Source: Acorus gramineus (taxonomy: Eukaryota; Streptophyta; Magnoliopsida; Acorales; Acoraceae). From it: DNA of 64,000 nucleotides. This document shows, piece after piece, positions 9,562 through 22,235 of the stretch. The notes beneath the pieces were generated by a model. That model was not told the origin of the DNA. It was given only the letters and a program-made list of their open reading frames with translations, and did not search any database. The position numbers and the translations under genes were made by a program. How positions within the stretch are numbered: the first letter of the stretch is position 1; each line of letters begins with the position of its first letter. The stretch is taken from the NCBI GenBank assembly GCA_030737835.1, contig JAUJYN010000015.1, positions 2,907,685-2,971,684 on the forward strand. Reading direction: 5' to 3'.

Positions 9562-9843
9562 TGCTCGCCCATAAAGAGTAAGGTTGACTGACCAAACCTC
9601 GTGTCTGGTCGTGCCTTAGACTATTCACTTTCAAGGAGTAAGGTCGATCGACTAGACCTCTTGTCTAGTCATGCCTTAGACTACTCACTTTCGAGGAATA
9701 AGGTCAACCGACCAGACCTCGTGTTTGGTCGTGCCTTAGACTACTCACTTTCGAAGAGTAAGGTCGACCGACTAGACCTCGTGTCTGGTCGTGTCTTAGA
9801 CTGCTCGTTTTGTGAAGTACTTGACTGTCCGACTAGACCCTGA
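9562..9843 (+). repeat. 60-bp tandem repeat with palindromic cores
   Basis: At least four units in exact 60-bp register (9601, 9661, 9721, 9781) with a degenerate unit before. Each contains GTGCCTTAGACTA.TCACTT and a near-palindrome of the type GGTCGACCGAC.AGACC. The period is a multiple of three, so one frame stays open (9601-9843) with a 20-residue repeat (ALDYSLSR.KV.R.DLV). I take that as a by-product rather than a gene. It lies upstream of the gag-like relic and may be part of its LTR or leader. Confidence 0.85.
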
Positions 9844-10305
9844 ATCTAGCCGTGTCAGCACATTCGGGAGAGTCATCATGACTAAGGATTGGAACTCAGA
9901 TTTGCAGGTCCCACGGTAGGCCCACATCCATCCTGGTGTGACTCGTTATCCTTGATATGACACGTGTCGTGGTGAGGATTTTTACCTCCGTAGATGCCCC
10001 CTCTTCTGCTCTTTTGACTTGTCGAGAGAGCAGGAGATCATGAAAAATCACCTCGCCTCCATACCTTTTCGGGGGGGGTCAAAGATCTAGTCGCCTGTCT
10101 TCTCAGGATTCTCTGATCCACCCAGGATTTGACGGCTGATTTTCCACGTCAGCCTTAATGGCGCTTGGCCTCTAAAGATGTATGGACAATCCAAACGTAG
10201 GCAACCCTTCGGATTTTGTGATTACCCATTTTATTGGCATTGATTACTCCTCGATGTTTGCTGCGAAATAAGTGTGGCCGTCTTCTCGAAGCGTCACCCC
10301 GCCTG

Positions 10306-10313
10306 TATTTAAG
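10306..10313 (+). promoter_or_regulatory. Putative TATA box upstream of the gag-like relic
   Basis: TATTTAAG in the context CCTGTATTTAAGGGTCGA, followed by pyrimidine-rich leader-like DNA and then the gag-like relic. Inference from position and composition. Confidence 0.35.
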
Positions 10314-10928
10314 GGTCGAGTGGGCAGTACCTTTTCCCATCTCGCCTCCTTCCTTTGCTTTCTAAAAATTCCTTTGCCACCTTTCTTGGAGAGAACCGCC
10401 ATTACCGCATCCCTCCACAGAGAGTTGGGCGTCTCCTCAGACTTTACGATCAACGAGTTGTCTGAGGACGAGGTCCCCACCCTCTTTCTTGGCTCTGTCC
10501 TCCTCCATCCGAGTTAGTTCACGTATGGGGGTGTCTTTCTCTTCCTCCACCACGCTTGGTGGCAGAGTTTCTTGATTTCTTTGGCCTCCATCCCATCTCG
10601 GTCGCCCCCAACGTGTACCGCGTCTAGATGTGTGTGGTCGCGTTGGGGAAGAAGATAGGAGTTGAGTTGGGCCTGACTGAGTTTCGTTGGATCTATCAGG
10701 TCAAGGCTTAATCCTCCGGGCGGTCCCCATCCTTCTACATCTCTCACCAGGCTAGAGCGCCAGAGCTGGTCCTTGGCATGGCTCGGGGTGACATCCACGA
10801 CTGGGACAGTCGCCGGATTTTGGTCCGGGGTCCTTGGATGCCGGATGGTTGGGATTCATCCCATCACCACTTGTGTCGCCCCCAGAAGCCGATGGTGGAT
10901 GACCCCAGGCTGGAGGTTGAGGAGGTGA

Positions 10929-13378
10929 GTGTTACGCCCTGGAGCGGCCGTCCCCAGTTTGTAACAATAATAGTCATATCAGAATATCATACAAGAGGCT
11001 AACAGGATAACCACATATAAGGACTGATAGAGCATGACTAGACTGGCAAGCAAAAGCATAATATAAACAAGTCTGTAACAAAAAATATCATTACAGACAG
11101 AGGGTATACAATCACTGTCCTGTGTGAGCCAAGTTTGATCAACAAAGAGAATACATACATCATGCGCCCATGCACCAAAAAGAAATACATACAAAAATGA
11201 CAAGACTGCTGACGACCTCGCTCGCTAATCTGAAAAGACAGATGTAACACAAGCAGCCAAGAAACACCTCATGGGAGCTCCGCCTTCGTGACCTGCTCTG
11301 CCTCCACTGGAGAGAAACAAAGGAAAACGAGGGATGAGCTAAAAGCTCAGTGAATAGTCAACCACCACACAATGAAGATAACACATAGTCAACACTTAAA
11401 CGAATACACAACAAGTTGTCAACAAATACTCAGAATCACTCCACATCATCCGGTAGCCCTCTCCCAGGTAGCCCTCTCCCTGGCAGCCTACCCATGACGG
11501 TACCAGTCACGGGGAGGCACTTCACAGGGTAGCTCCGACGCTGGGTAGCTTCAACGCACGTTGACGTCGGGGTGATACACTCCACACTCGCGGGGATCAC
11601 ATTGATCAACGTATACCATACTCAATAACTAGCTAGTTGAAATCCATAGAATTCCCAACAGGTGCATCACGAGGATGCGGGGGAAAGCTATTTCTTATCC
11701 ACACTTACTAATATTAATTATGACCTTATAATATAGTCATACACACATCTATCTTAAAAAAAAAAACAGGGTATAAAGTTATTACTATGAGCATGAGGTA
11801 ATTAAGCACCCACCAAACGTGCAAACAGGGTGTAAGGACAAGTAGAGGCAAGAATTATAGCTAACTCGAAGGAGCATATCAATAAGTATGTGCAAATGAT
11901 CCTAGAACATGGTATTTAATCCTACATAGCACATCCATCATCATATACAAGCAATACAACCCAAAAGTTCTCTATAGTATCATCCCATTGCATAAAATAC
12001 ACTATAGTGCCTAACAAGCATGCTATTATTACTTCTATTGCATGGGTCGGACCACTCACCAATACCAAATTGTCACTCGTTCAATCCACGAGGAGTTGAT
12101 GTGCATAGCGAGCAGGGCGGGAGTGGGAAGAGCACGACGCACTCCCACCACAGCACAAACTTGCAAGAAAATTGATAACTTCTAGATCCTACAACCAATG
12201 GTGCTAAAATTGAATATGATAACTCCTGACACATAAACAAGCATATATCATCAAGGCACCAACTCCAGATATAGATCACAACATGCATAATAGCATAAAA
12301 ACTCACACATGCCAGAACTGGCTCGTCTACCCCCAAACATCCATGAACTTTCTTCTCTCCAGCACCAAGTACACGTCCAACAATTCTGAAATAATTTACA
12401 CACATATATTCACATGTGAGGATCATAATCCATGAATACATCGGAGTCTAATTAAGCCTCTAACTGCTAGAAATAAATTAGTTTGAGAAGCTGGTCATTT
12501 CACACGCGAATCTGGACAGTCCTTAGTGATTGACTCATAACTTCCAACACAGATAACATTTTAACCCCAAATTTCATACATAGAATCTAGACATCAGCAT
12601 GATCATGGAACATGAAGATCTGAACCTCAGAATATGACTCTAGGTACTAGTATTACAAGGATTTCAAGAAGACAGAGATCTGCCATACCTCTTTAAGCAT
12701 TAAACAAGTCTCCCATCACCATAATCACTTTCTCCACAACTAACCACAGCTGATCAACACAAAAACAGAGCAAACAGAGATGGGAAGGAAGGGTTAGGAA
12801 GGGAGAGTAACTTAATACAAGCATACACAAGCTATTCAACATACTTGAACAACCCACACATTTCCCCCAACAATGATCCACCAAAAAAATGATTTCACAA
12901 ACACCCCTACCAAACCCTCTCAACAAGGACCAGCTGAGACAGCCACAAAAGAGAGAGAAAGAGTAGTAGAAAATGAGGGTTTTAGTGAGATAAAGTCACT
13001 TGAAGGGGGGTTTATATAGTGGTGAAGCTAATAAGGGAGGTGAACTTAAGCTAAGCTTACCCAACTATTCAATAAAAGGAAAAAAAATATATAATGGGGA
13101 GATGAGACTTCTTAAGCTCACCCAAGGTATCCCTATCACACCAAAAAGGTTATAATTATCCATAGCTAATCCACCACCAACAAGTAGCAAATGAAAATCC
13201 GGATACCAATCGGAACTCAAAACCCAAAAAAAAAAAAAACATTCCAATTACACCAAGGCAGTTATCAAACCAAAGAAAACACTGATAAATCATTCAACTA
13301 GGGGAATAATCACCAAAATAATAATAATAATAATAATAACACCCATATTATAAATTCCAAAATGACACAAACTTAACA
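10929..13378 (-). mobile_element. Solo LTR, subfamily C, 2450 bp
   Basis: Plus-strand ends are TGTTACGCCCTGG and ACTTAACA, flanked by a perfect TSD gtgag (10924-10928 and 13379-13383). There is no internal region, so it is a solo LTR. It shares with A and B the 3'-end stem-loop (11071-11098), an acceptor-like tract TTTCTCTCCAG (minus strand, AG at 11307-11308) and a GGTGAGTGG donor-like site (near 12052-12060), but lacks the GC-rich block. A TATA box (13011-13020) lies on the minus strand. An (AAT)n run is at about 13316-13340. Confidence 0.92.
13011..13020 (-). promoter_or_regulatory. TATA box of LTR-C
   Basis: The minus strand reads ACTATATAAA, about 360 bp from the LTR 5' end and followed by pyrimidine-rich DNA. 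This is the best TATA match among the long LTRs in the window. Confidence 0.6.
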
Positions 13379-14057
13379 GTGAGGATGGATGACATCTCTT
13401 GGGTGATGGAGTATCCGGACCGATCATGGTGGGAGCTTCTTGATTTGGAGGAACCGCGACGTGCTCCTCCCGTTGCAACGCTTCTTGCTGGTGTGGTTGA
13501 GTCAGCGGGTGACCCTGGTTTGGTTCCTCCTCCCACTACTCCTCATAATGGGGCGAGGCAGCACTCTTCGAGGCTCCTTCAGTTTGGTTTTGGATCAAAT
13601 TCCATTGCCCTACCGGTGGACTTAACCTGATCGCCACCGCCTTCTATCTCACCGTATCCATCTCTTGCTGTTCGATCATCTTCCTCGTCCACTTCTTCTT
13701 CTTCTTCATCGTCTGTTCCCCTTGGGGAAACTGTTCCTTCCACCCGTGACATGGATGCTAACGCTCTGTCGGCGGTGCCCCTTGTGACCCTGGGTGTTGG
13801 GGCAGATGCTGATCCTATTCCCGAAGACCGTCATCAGGGTGTCCTTCTCCCCCTTGATAGCCCTTCGAGGAATTTGCAAGCCTCAGTTCATGCCGTCTCC
13901 CTCTCCATAGATCATCTGTTGTGGTCCCTCCGTGAAGCTTGTGAGGGTGATGAAGAAGATCGCCTTCTGGACTTCATCAGCGGCTACTGCTTGGGCTATT
14001 CTGACCACTCACGTGATTTTCGAGAGATGAGCAACGAGGAACTGCCTGGACTGCACC

Positions 14058-16987
14058 TGTTATGCCTGTGTCATTCGAAGCCTTTTTTTTTTATTAGAGT
14101 CGCTAAAATTTTGGCTTTTAGCTACCTGCGAAAGTTCGAGTGATCTGATTGAAAATCTAACTACATATTATGGGTCCTCGTACAGTTTTGTACTATCCAT
14201 AAAAATTTCATTGAATTCCGGGAACGTTTTGAAAAATATGCAGTTCCGAATCGCATCCGGGTTTGGTTGTTACCGGATTATGGGTGACTTTTCTCACCTA
14301 CCCACTTTTGTGGCATTAAATACCCACCCACTCACTCCCTATCACTCCCTACGTAGACCTGTCTTTGGGTCTCTCTTTCTCACTTTCACTCCCCCCATAT
14401 GTTTGTGTTAATGCCACAAAGAGAAGAGAAGAAGATCAAGAAGGATGTAGTGCATGAAGAGGTGATCTTGAGGTGGGTTATGTTAGCTTGTGCTCCTAAG
14501 TGGCTTCCCTCTCTCTTTCCCTCTGGTTCAGCAAAAAGAAGAGCACCCAAGCGGAGGTGGTGGTAGCGGTGGTGGCGGTCGAGGTGGTTGCGGGCGTGCT
14601 TGCGAGCCCCTCACACCTCCCCCTTTCCCCTCCCCTCTCTTGGTGTGTTAGTTTCCCTCTTCTTTAAACTGGTTTATATGCATGTTTGGATGTTTGGGAG
14701 GGCATGCATGTGAGGTGTTTTGAGTTGGGTGCATTTGGGGAAGGGCTGGGGAGTGCTGGGCGCGGGCGGGGGTCTGTTTGCGCGTGTGCGTGTGCAGATG
14801 CGCGCGCAGAGGGGCGCTGGCGGGTGCGCGTGCATGCGGGCGCGCGGGTGAGCGCGGGTGTGAGCGGAGCGAGAGCGCATATTCACGCAGGCGCTGGCAG
14901 CGCGCGCAGGTCGTGCGCGCGGGCCCGCACAAGCTTGCACGCGCGGGGTAGCGAGTCTGGGCGCGCCTAGGCATGCGGCAGGGCACCAGTGCACCCGTGC
15001 GGGTGCGTGCGCGTGCAGGGGCACACGGCGGGCTGCCCAGCGGCTTGGGTAGGTGCTAGGGCACTCGGGCATGCGTGCGTACGCGCGTGCTCGCATGCGT
15101 GCGAGCCCGTATGCGTGCATGTCTAAGTCTTTGGTATTTCTAGTAATTTCTAAGTGTTATAATGTGATTTTACTCACCAAATTTGATGCCCTTACCTTAC
15201 AGATCTCGTCGGATGGGATGCGCAAGGTCCCGGGTTGCGGTGAGTGATTCGATCCAACCCTTTGGGATGCGCTCGATGCACGTAGTCATGCATGGCGCAT
15301 CCATGGGGCTTTTTTGCACCCTAAATATGTTAGATATTTGCATGCTAGGCTTGTATAGCTCGTATATTGCGTAGAACCCCCTTTCCTATCATATACTTGC
15401 CTATGTATATTCATGTGTGAATTATTATGTATGCATGCGCCCTTCATGTATGGGCGTGTGATATGGGTTTTCATGAATGTATAGAATAAGTATGCCTTAG
15501 GTAATCCCTATGAGTAATACTACCATATTAATTGGAATATCCAGCATGATTAAGTCTGGGTTAATAACGAGCACATGCCTAATATTCCCTTGCGATAAGA
15601 CTCGAGGGCGTGGTGTAGTTGTTGCGCCCATGCTAATGGGGCAAAGCTATGACCAACTTCAAGAGATGATGAGCTCTCTCTCGCCCTCTCCCTCTACACG
15701 AACTGAGTAAGTAGATGCGATTTCCTACTCAACTTAGGTTCGTTTTGAATATTGGCATGCACCTGTTAGTGCGCGAGATCGCGCTTGACCCTTCCCTTTT
15801 AAGTTGGTGATATCCAACGCATGCTTAAGTTATACCTTGTATGCTTATATGATTAATGGCCTTGTATGCATGTTTAAGTGGGCCATACCTTGTATGCATG
15901 TTGTATGATTTATTGTTTATGATGTAAATCCATGTTAGGGGATACCCTTATAGTCAATTATTAGATGATCGTGCATATGGTTCATGTACATAGCTATGAT
16001 ATGATTCTCCTGTTATATATATGCACATGTTAAAACTAATTAGGCCTATCTAAAATAGGCGTGGGTATGACCTGCTGTCAGGATGTACCTCATTAGTTAG
16101 TGCGCGAGCGATGTAATCGCCCCTGCATCCGTGTGATGCACTTGAATGGAATTCAGGAGAATTCATTTGTTGTATCGGTTTTGTTAAACCGGTAGCTTTG
16201 GCATTAAGTTAGGCTTACCCGTGCTAGGCGCGTATATGAACCGCCTGTTGGGTTTTATGCCTTGGGCTTATTTTGCGTGAGAGCAAAGGTAACCCCTCGC
16301 GTCTGAGCGATGCACTCGTGTAGGAGTCCAAGAGTATTCGTTATCATCGATATGTGCTTATCGAGCGTAGTTGACTTTCCATAGGGTTTGCTTTGCGAAT
16401 GTGGGGTGCTTCCTCTCGACATCGTCGTGCGTCGAACACCCCAGCGTCAAAGCTGTCCTGTTTGGGTGCCACCACTTGTAGGTGCTACTGATGCGTATCG
16501 CGGTACGCATCTGGCTGATGTACCGATCGTGGAAGGCCGACAGGTAGAGGCTACGCGGGAGAGGGCTACCGGATGATTTTGTGAGCGTGGAATCGTTCTC
16601 CCCTTCTTCAGATCCGCGTTGAAGCTACCCGACGTTAAAGTTGTCCTGACAGAGGGCTCCAATCTGTAGGTACTACCGATGCGTTTGGCAAATGTACTGA
16701 TATTGGGAGTATACCAGGTAGAGGCTACTCGGGAGAGGGCTACCGGATGATGAAAGGTGTAGAACAAAAGGTTTTCTTCCAACAGTCCTGTGTCACCCTT
16801 AGGGGTGAGGGTGAGGATGAGGTGAAGTCACGTCACCACGTGCCCATTCGTTTTTCGTCCGATCCCATAGTTGTTGGGTCCAGTTACGTATCGATGTTCA
16901 GAGACATCGTTGGGCAGTTATCTCGATGTAGATGATCCAGTAGTGTTGTGTAGACCAGTAATTCCGCGTCTCTTCGACCAACGGTAT
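14058..16987 (+). mobile_element. LTR-A1, truncated at its 3' side
   Basis: Starts TGTTATGCCTGTGTCATT, with predicted left TSD gcacc (14053-14057). The sequence follows the LTR-A order: TATTAGAGTCGCTAAAATTTT motif, CT-rich leader, GGTGG-rich segment, GC-rich alternating block (about 14745-15120), predicted mini-exon (15203-15239), hairpin near 15265, and CAGGTAGAGGCTAC modules. A palindrome GATGCGTA/TACGCATC with a 6-nt loop lies at 16490-16511. It stops at ggtat (16983-16987), where element 2 inserted; I cannot find its remaining 3' part with certainty. Confidence 0.88.
15203..15239 (+). other. Predicted 37-nt mini-exon in LTR-A
   Basis: Bounded by an acceptor-like CTTACCTTACAG and a donor-like GCG|GTGAGTG. 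The equivalent segment in other LTRs is 29-37 nt with the same bounding signals. Prediction only. Confidence 0.4.
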
Positions 16988-19900
16988 TGTCACGCCCCAG
17001 GCGTCCCCGAGACGTGGCAAAGATAATATAATATCAGCTATCAATACCTGAGGTCAATAAGGACACCAACAACAATACACAAGGCGGCAAAGCAAGATAA
17101 TGATAACTGACTGAAAAGCGAAAGCATAATATATAACAATGTCTGTAAATCAAAAACATTATTACAGACCCGAATACACAATCAATGTCCTGTGAAAGCC
17201 AAGTCTAGACCAAAGAAAATACAACCTATGCCACATGCACGATTTACAAAGCATAAAATGACTCTAGGAATGCTGACAGCCTCGCACACGCCACCCGCCG
17301 GTAGAACGCTCCACGCCCATAAGACCACGCCACAGGAAGCTCCAGCTCCACGCCCAACACTGCCCCTGAAAAGAAACAGTATGCGAGGGGTGAGCTACAA
17401 GCTCAGTGAGTGGCTGGAAACCAATCACCATTCTACAGTTCAATACATAATCAATTCCCTTTTTCAAGGAAAAACATGGGTAGAAACCCAATGGATAACA
17501 GGGTCACGTGGTAGCGCGACCAACCTCACCCCCACCCTCACTCCCGGAGGGAGTCTTTTGGGACTTATGGGGAGAGACCATACCGTCGGTCGAAGAGACC
17601 CGAATTTACTGGTCTAGAGACCATGCCGTCGGTCGAAGAGACCCGGATTTACTGGTCTAGAGACCATGCCGTCGGTCGAAGAGACCCGGACTTACTGGTC
17701 TACTCAACACTACTGGATCATCTACATCTAGATAATCGCCCATCGATGTCCTTCAACATCCATCACGAGACCGGACCCAACATCTATGGGAACGGTCGAA
17801 CAACGAATGGGTCACGTGTCTTCGCCCCATCCACACCCTCACTCCTGAAAGGAGGAAACTTGGGACTTTGGGAGAGACTTAGACTGCTCTACACCCCTGG
17901 TCCACCGGTAGCCTCTCCCACCCTCGTGGCCTCCGCCTAGTCCTCTGACAGGTATAGCCAACGCCGGGGAGTTCCTACATCGGATCCAACGAAGGGGAGA
18001 ACGATTCCCACGCCCGTAACATCATTCGTTAATCCTCTCCCGGGTAGTATCTACAACCCGATCTCCTCAACTCACCGCTCTACTCCCTTGGTCCGCCAGT
18101 AGCCTCTCCCACCCTCGTGACCTCCGCCTAGTCCTCTGACAGGTATAGCCAACGCCGGGGAGTTTCTACATCGGATCCAACGAAGGGGAGAACGATCCCA
18201 CGCTCGCAAAGCGAAACCCAATGGAAAACAACCACTCTCGATACTCGCTTATCGAGATATCACACACATGCATAACAACAACCAACACACTCATATTAAC
18301 CTCAAAGTAGTCATAGTCCCTATACGGGAGTAACTACACAAGTTAGAGGGTCATAAAAATCGCCGATCCACCCCACGCTCACCCTTTAGGGGTGTCATGG
18401 GTCTTTTCAGACTAGGCCGCTCTCCACCCCTGGTCCACCCGGTAGCCTCTCCCACACTCCGTAGCTTGCCTGGTATACTCCCACGATCAGCACAGTCCGA
18501 CGCATCGGAGGTACCTACAGATGGGAGCCCTCTATCAGGATAGCCTATCTAACGCTGGGGAGTCCCTACATCGGATCCAACCAAAAGGAGAAGACAGCCT
18601 ACTCACGCGCGTACAATCCTGTTGGATCCGTCGACAACGATTTCTAACACTACTAATGTCATGAATTCTCAAGAATTCCTCCAGGGCGCATAACTAAGAT
18701 GCGGGGAAACATATATTATAACCACAAGGTTATAATATTCTCTAAGGCATGCTTACAACAATATAATCACATCATCCCATCTTGATTTAAATAAATTAAA
18801 CTAAATGGGAACATGCATAGGTTCAGGGCTTTTCAATTAAGGGACAAGGTGACTAAACATGCATAGGCCGCTATACATGATATAAGGGTGCATATCCCTA
18901 GCATACAAAGTCTAAGGTGGCATGGATATATCATATTAATCATGCATGCATAGCTTTTACATATTATAGCTAGGGGGCCCCATCGATGCGCGACGCGCGT
19001 CTATGCGGGTCGAGCGCATCCCTAGAGGGGGGGGGGGGAGATTGGAATCAAACCACTCACCTTACGACCCGGGACCTCGCGCATCCCATCCGACGAGATC
19101 TGCAAGGTAGGGGCATCCAACTGGTGAGAAACAACACAATTTACACATAGAAATCATTAGAAATACCCAATACTCGGACAAGCATGCATACGGGCTCGCA
19201 CGCATGTGAGCACGCACGTACGCACGCGAGTCCGAGTGCCCCGACACCTACCCGAACCCTCGGGCAGCCACACGCATGGCCCCCCGCACACGCACGCACG
19301 CACCCCAGCACCATCGGCGCACTGCCGCGCGCCTGCCCGCGCGCCCAGACGCGCTGCTGTGCGCACGCGCACGCTCGCGCCCGCCAACGCGCACCGCGCG
19401 TCCAGCCCACGCGCCCCCGCGCATCACCCCGCGCACGCCCCAGCACGCGCACGCACTCGCACGCACGCGCGCGCGCGCACTGGTCCCCAGCCCCGCGCCC
19501 AGGCGCATGCCCAGGCGCACTGCCACGCGCACGTGCACGCTAGCGCGCACGCCTGCGTGCACTCGCGCGCACTCCCGCGCGCACCCCCACTCGTGCCAGC
19601 ACCCGCGCCCACTCCGCGCGCCCACTCCGCCTGCACCCGCGCGCGTCTGCGCGCCCGACTGCGCCTGCCAGCGCCTGCAGATGACCCGAAACGCGCGCAG
19701 ACGACCCGAAATGCGAGCCCCATCTAACCCAACCCTTACCCCTTTTTAACCCTTCCCAACCCCTCACACACACCCTAACCCATCTACCTAGCATGCATGA
19801 CCTCCCAAACATCCCCTTAAGCCATGAAAACCATGAAAAGAAGGCGAGGAGCTCACCTTGGAGGGCATCGAAAGGGGGAGGTTCGGGGGCCCTCGACGCA

Positions 19901-20130
19901 CCCGCGACCACCTCAACCCCCACCACCACGTCAGCCCTCTCCCATGGCTGCAAATCAGGGGGGGAAATACAAGATATGAGAGCTTGAGAGGGGAGGATCA
20001 ACAACACCACACATGCACAACCTTCTCTTCTTCCTTCACCTCTTCCTTCTCTTTGAAACAATTAAACAAACACTTGGGGGGGCTGGTTTGAAAGAGAGAA
20101 GGAGAACCAACATAATAGGCGTGGAAGTGA

Positions 20131-20169
<39 letters not shown>

Positions 20170-20661
20170 AGATATTTATCACACAAATATCTAAGGAGGG
20201 AAAAGACCTAGTCGCCCTTTGACTAGAAATTCTGCGCATGCTTCACTGGAACAGCCATAACTTCCTCAATATAGCTCCGAATTGCACAATTCCAAGTCCA
20301 TTGGAAAGCTAAGAAGATTATCTACAACTTTCATGTTGATGCCAAGATCAAATAATCCCTCTAGCTAATCCGAAATTAGAGCTAAACATAGAACAGGGCT
20401 GCTGCCAGAATTTTCATCCCCGGGGTATACTTGGAAAAATACCCATAACTTTTACTACAAGAATCCAGTTGATCTAATTCCACTTCTGTACGAAAGCTAA
20501 CTCAAAACTGGACATCTCATAATAAAATCATATTTAAACCTCTTCATCTTGGATTTTAACAAAATCAAATCCAAATACCAAATTGGAAATACATAACTTC
20601 TAGGAAAAAATTATGTACCCAAATTTTCAAACAGAGCGCTCCAAATGACACAGGCACAACA
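16988..20661 (-). mobile_element. 3' LTR of element 2 (LTR-A2), 3674 bp
   Basis: Plus-strand ends are TGTCACGCCCC and GGCACAACA. The A2 type lacks the CGATCGGAGTCGCTAAAATT segment near the LTR 5' end that A1 copies carry. On the minus strand: GA/CT microsatellite (20128-20166), donor-like AAGGTGAGC (near 19850), GC-rich block (about 19160-19720), acceptor-like CTTGCAG and hairpin (near 18980), acceptor-like TTTTCAG near 17370, and the 3'-end stem-loop. A 43-bp unit is triplicated at 17573-17701. Confidence 0.92.
17573..17701. repeat. 43-bp repeat, three copies
   Basis: Units at 17573, 17616 and 17659 begin AGAGACCAT and end TTACTGGTCT. Copy number varies among LTR-A2 copies: three here, a second interrupted copy at 23989-24013, two at 53227-53312, one at 38990. 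This makes a useful lineage marker. Confidence 0.85.
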
Positions 20662-20674
20662 TTCTTCCCCCCTT
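20662..20674 (-). other. Polypurine tract of element 2
   Basis: TTCTTCCCCCCTT on the plus strand is the reverse complement of the tract at 2014-2026 and abuts the LTR end CAACA. Confidence 0.9.
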
Positions 20675-20689
20675 AGGAAATTTAGTCCT

Positions 20690-21840
20690 CGAAATTTAAG
20701 GAAACCCAAAGGGAAGACCGAAAGTATCATGCATAGACCTTTTGCTCCCAAGTGGTCTTCGCACCGGACTGGCGCTACCAACCCACTATAATCAAAGGAA
20801 CGGTCTTAGCGTGGAGCCTCTTCTCATGCTTGTCCTTGACCTCGATCCACTGCTCCACGAACGACAAATCCACCTCGAGGATGAGGCAGTCGAACAGAAT
20901 GACATGAGCAGGATCGTGGACATAACGCCTCGGTCATGAGACAAGGACAACGTCGTGGGCATGAGCCAGCTGTGGGGGAAAGGCTACATGATAAGCCACC
21001 TCCCCAATCCACTCAATGACGAGAAATGGTCCCATTAAAGAGCAAACTCAGCTTGCCCCGAACGTCGAAACAGAGGGTGCTCTTTAACCAGGACACCTTC
21101 TTAAAAATATTGTCGCCAAACCCAAAGGTAAGCCCTGGCGACAATGACCTGGGTAGCCCTTCTGTCGGTTCTGGGAGGTGCAGATGTACACACGAACCAA
21201 CCTGGCCACGCAAGTCAAACAACTAACTTATGGCCCTCCAACTGGCGCTCCTCAACCGTCCCAACACAAGGGAGGTATAAAACTGCGCCTGTAGAGTGCC
21301 TTTCACAGATCCATCTGGGTGCTCGAATGGCAGTCGTCTTGCAGGCATACCCCAACTAATGGGTGGTGCCTCACCCAACTGCCCTCATCATCGAGCACGC
21401 AGGCACTTAGCATGTCCTCCAAGGTCTGAATCGTCCTCTTTGTCTGGCTGTCCATCGGCGATGAAACGCTATACTTAAATGGAGGCTCGCGCCAAAGGCT
21501 GCGCCACAACCTCAAAGTAACCCTCGTGTCTCAACCAAAAATAGCGCCGACTGGAGTGCCATGAAGACGAACAATCGCGAAGGTGAAAACCCACGTCAAG
21601 GCGTCCAGAGACTCAATCAGTTGGATTAGGGAGGGAAGCGTGGACTTAGTCAGTCGGTCAATGATCACCTAGACGGCGTCATGACCCGAACGTGACATTA
21701 GCGAGTCTGCAACAATCCCTGATAACCCACTCCCACGTCCACTGAGGAAATCTCGATGGACTGACGCTTTCCACTCAATGATGATTCTCGAACTTCACCC
21801 ATATCACCTTTCATCGCACTACTAGCAATCTCTATGAAGA
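20690..21840 (-). pseudogene. Integrase and tail relic of element 2
   Basis: The minus-strand translation gives the same blocks as 831-2010: MDSQTKRTIQTLEDMLSACVLD (about 21449-21384), HSSTQM and ERQLEGP-like segments, and further on the HDVVLV-like and LD-rich tail. The core Trp codon is again TAG (minus strand, near 21670), shared with the other two copies. A 34-bp stretch present in element 1 between GATATGGGTGA and AAGTTCGAG is absent here (near 21797), so this copy has also lost the zinc-finger CPQA segment. Dead. Confidence 0.85.
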
Positions 21841-22235
21841 CTACCTCAAAGTAGTCCACGGAAGCCCAATAAAACTTTTGAGATCCACGAAGGCATCCGG
21901 CGCATTCGTCAACCCCGATGGCAGTACTTAAAACTCGTAGTGCCTGAAACGGTCACGAAAGGCCATCTACGGGATGTCCAACTCTCGGATCTCTAACTTG
22001 TGGTACCCTTGTGCGAAGATCGATCTAACAGCAGACACTCGCTCCCAGAGCTGGTCAAATAGATCATCGATTCGCGGCAAAGGTAATTGATCTTCAACCT
22101 CCACGGGGAGATCAAAACAACACCACGAACAATTAAGTCCAGATTCTGCTCCTCGAGCATGGCTGGCGCTCATGATGACACTTACACGCTGGGTAAGCCG
22201 CTCAACCGCGCTTAATCCACAAGACACGAAATAAG
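21841..22235 (-). pseudogene. Reverse transcriptase fragment of element 2
   Basis: An 86-codon open piece (22227-21967) reads DLPVEVEDQLPLPRIDDLFDQ, GYHKLEIRELDIP, matching the N-terminal RT blocks of gypsy elements better than the element 1 copy does. It then runs through stops to the same FIEIA-like junction with integrase. No RNase H. Dead. Confidence 0.85.

Larger units (their letters stand above)
10390..14057 (+). pseudogene. Gag-like relic (resembles the plant putative gypsy-type transposon domain), split by LTR-C
   Basis: Two pieces, 10390-10928 and 13384-14057, join once the LTR-C insertion and one TSD copy are removed. The first piece, read across frame changes, gives FFGLHPISVAPNVYRV, MCVVALGKKIGVELG, PELVLGMARGDIHDWDSRR and WMPDGWDSSHHHL, resembling the plant domain with blocks F...GL.P.QL.PN.WR and a later W-rich segment (PF04195-like, by memory of the family pattern). 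The second piece continues with a Pro-rich stretch and an acidic segment SLREACEGDEEDRLLDFISGYCLG. It has stops and frameshifts and is cut at 14057 by another LTR. No RT or integrase follows. Family assignment is tentative. Confidence 0.45.

Noticed and set aside
9601-9843. Open frame encoding a 20-residue repeat protein
   Set aside because: The frame stays open only because the 60-bp unit is a multiple of three; no start context or conserved domain.
9562-9843. CRISPR-like array
   Set aside because: The 60-bp units are continuous tandem repeats with no unique spacers, and the context is a eukaryotic nuclear genome.
17192-17617. 141-codon frame antisense to the LTR-A terminal exon, repeated at 23565 and in part at 38628, 52850 and 59537
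   Set aside because: It recurs because the LTR copies are near-identical. It breaks at different points in other copies (A1, D) and shows no domain. I see no sign of protein-level constraint, though a test of synonymous against non-synonymous change would be decisive.
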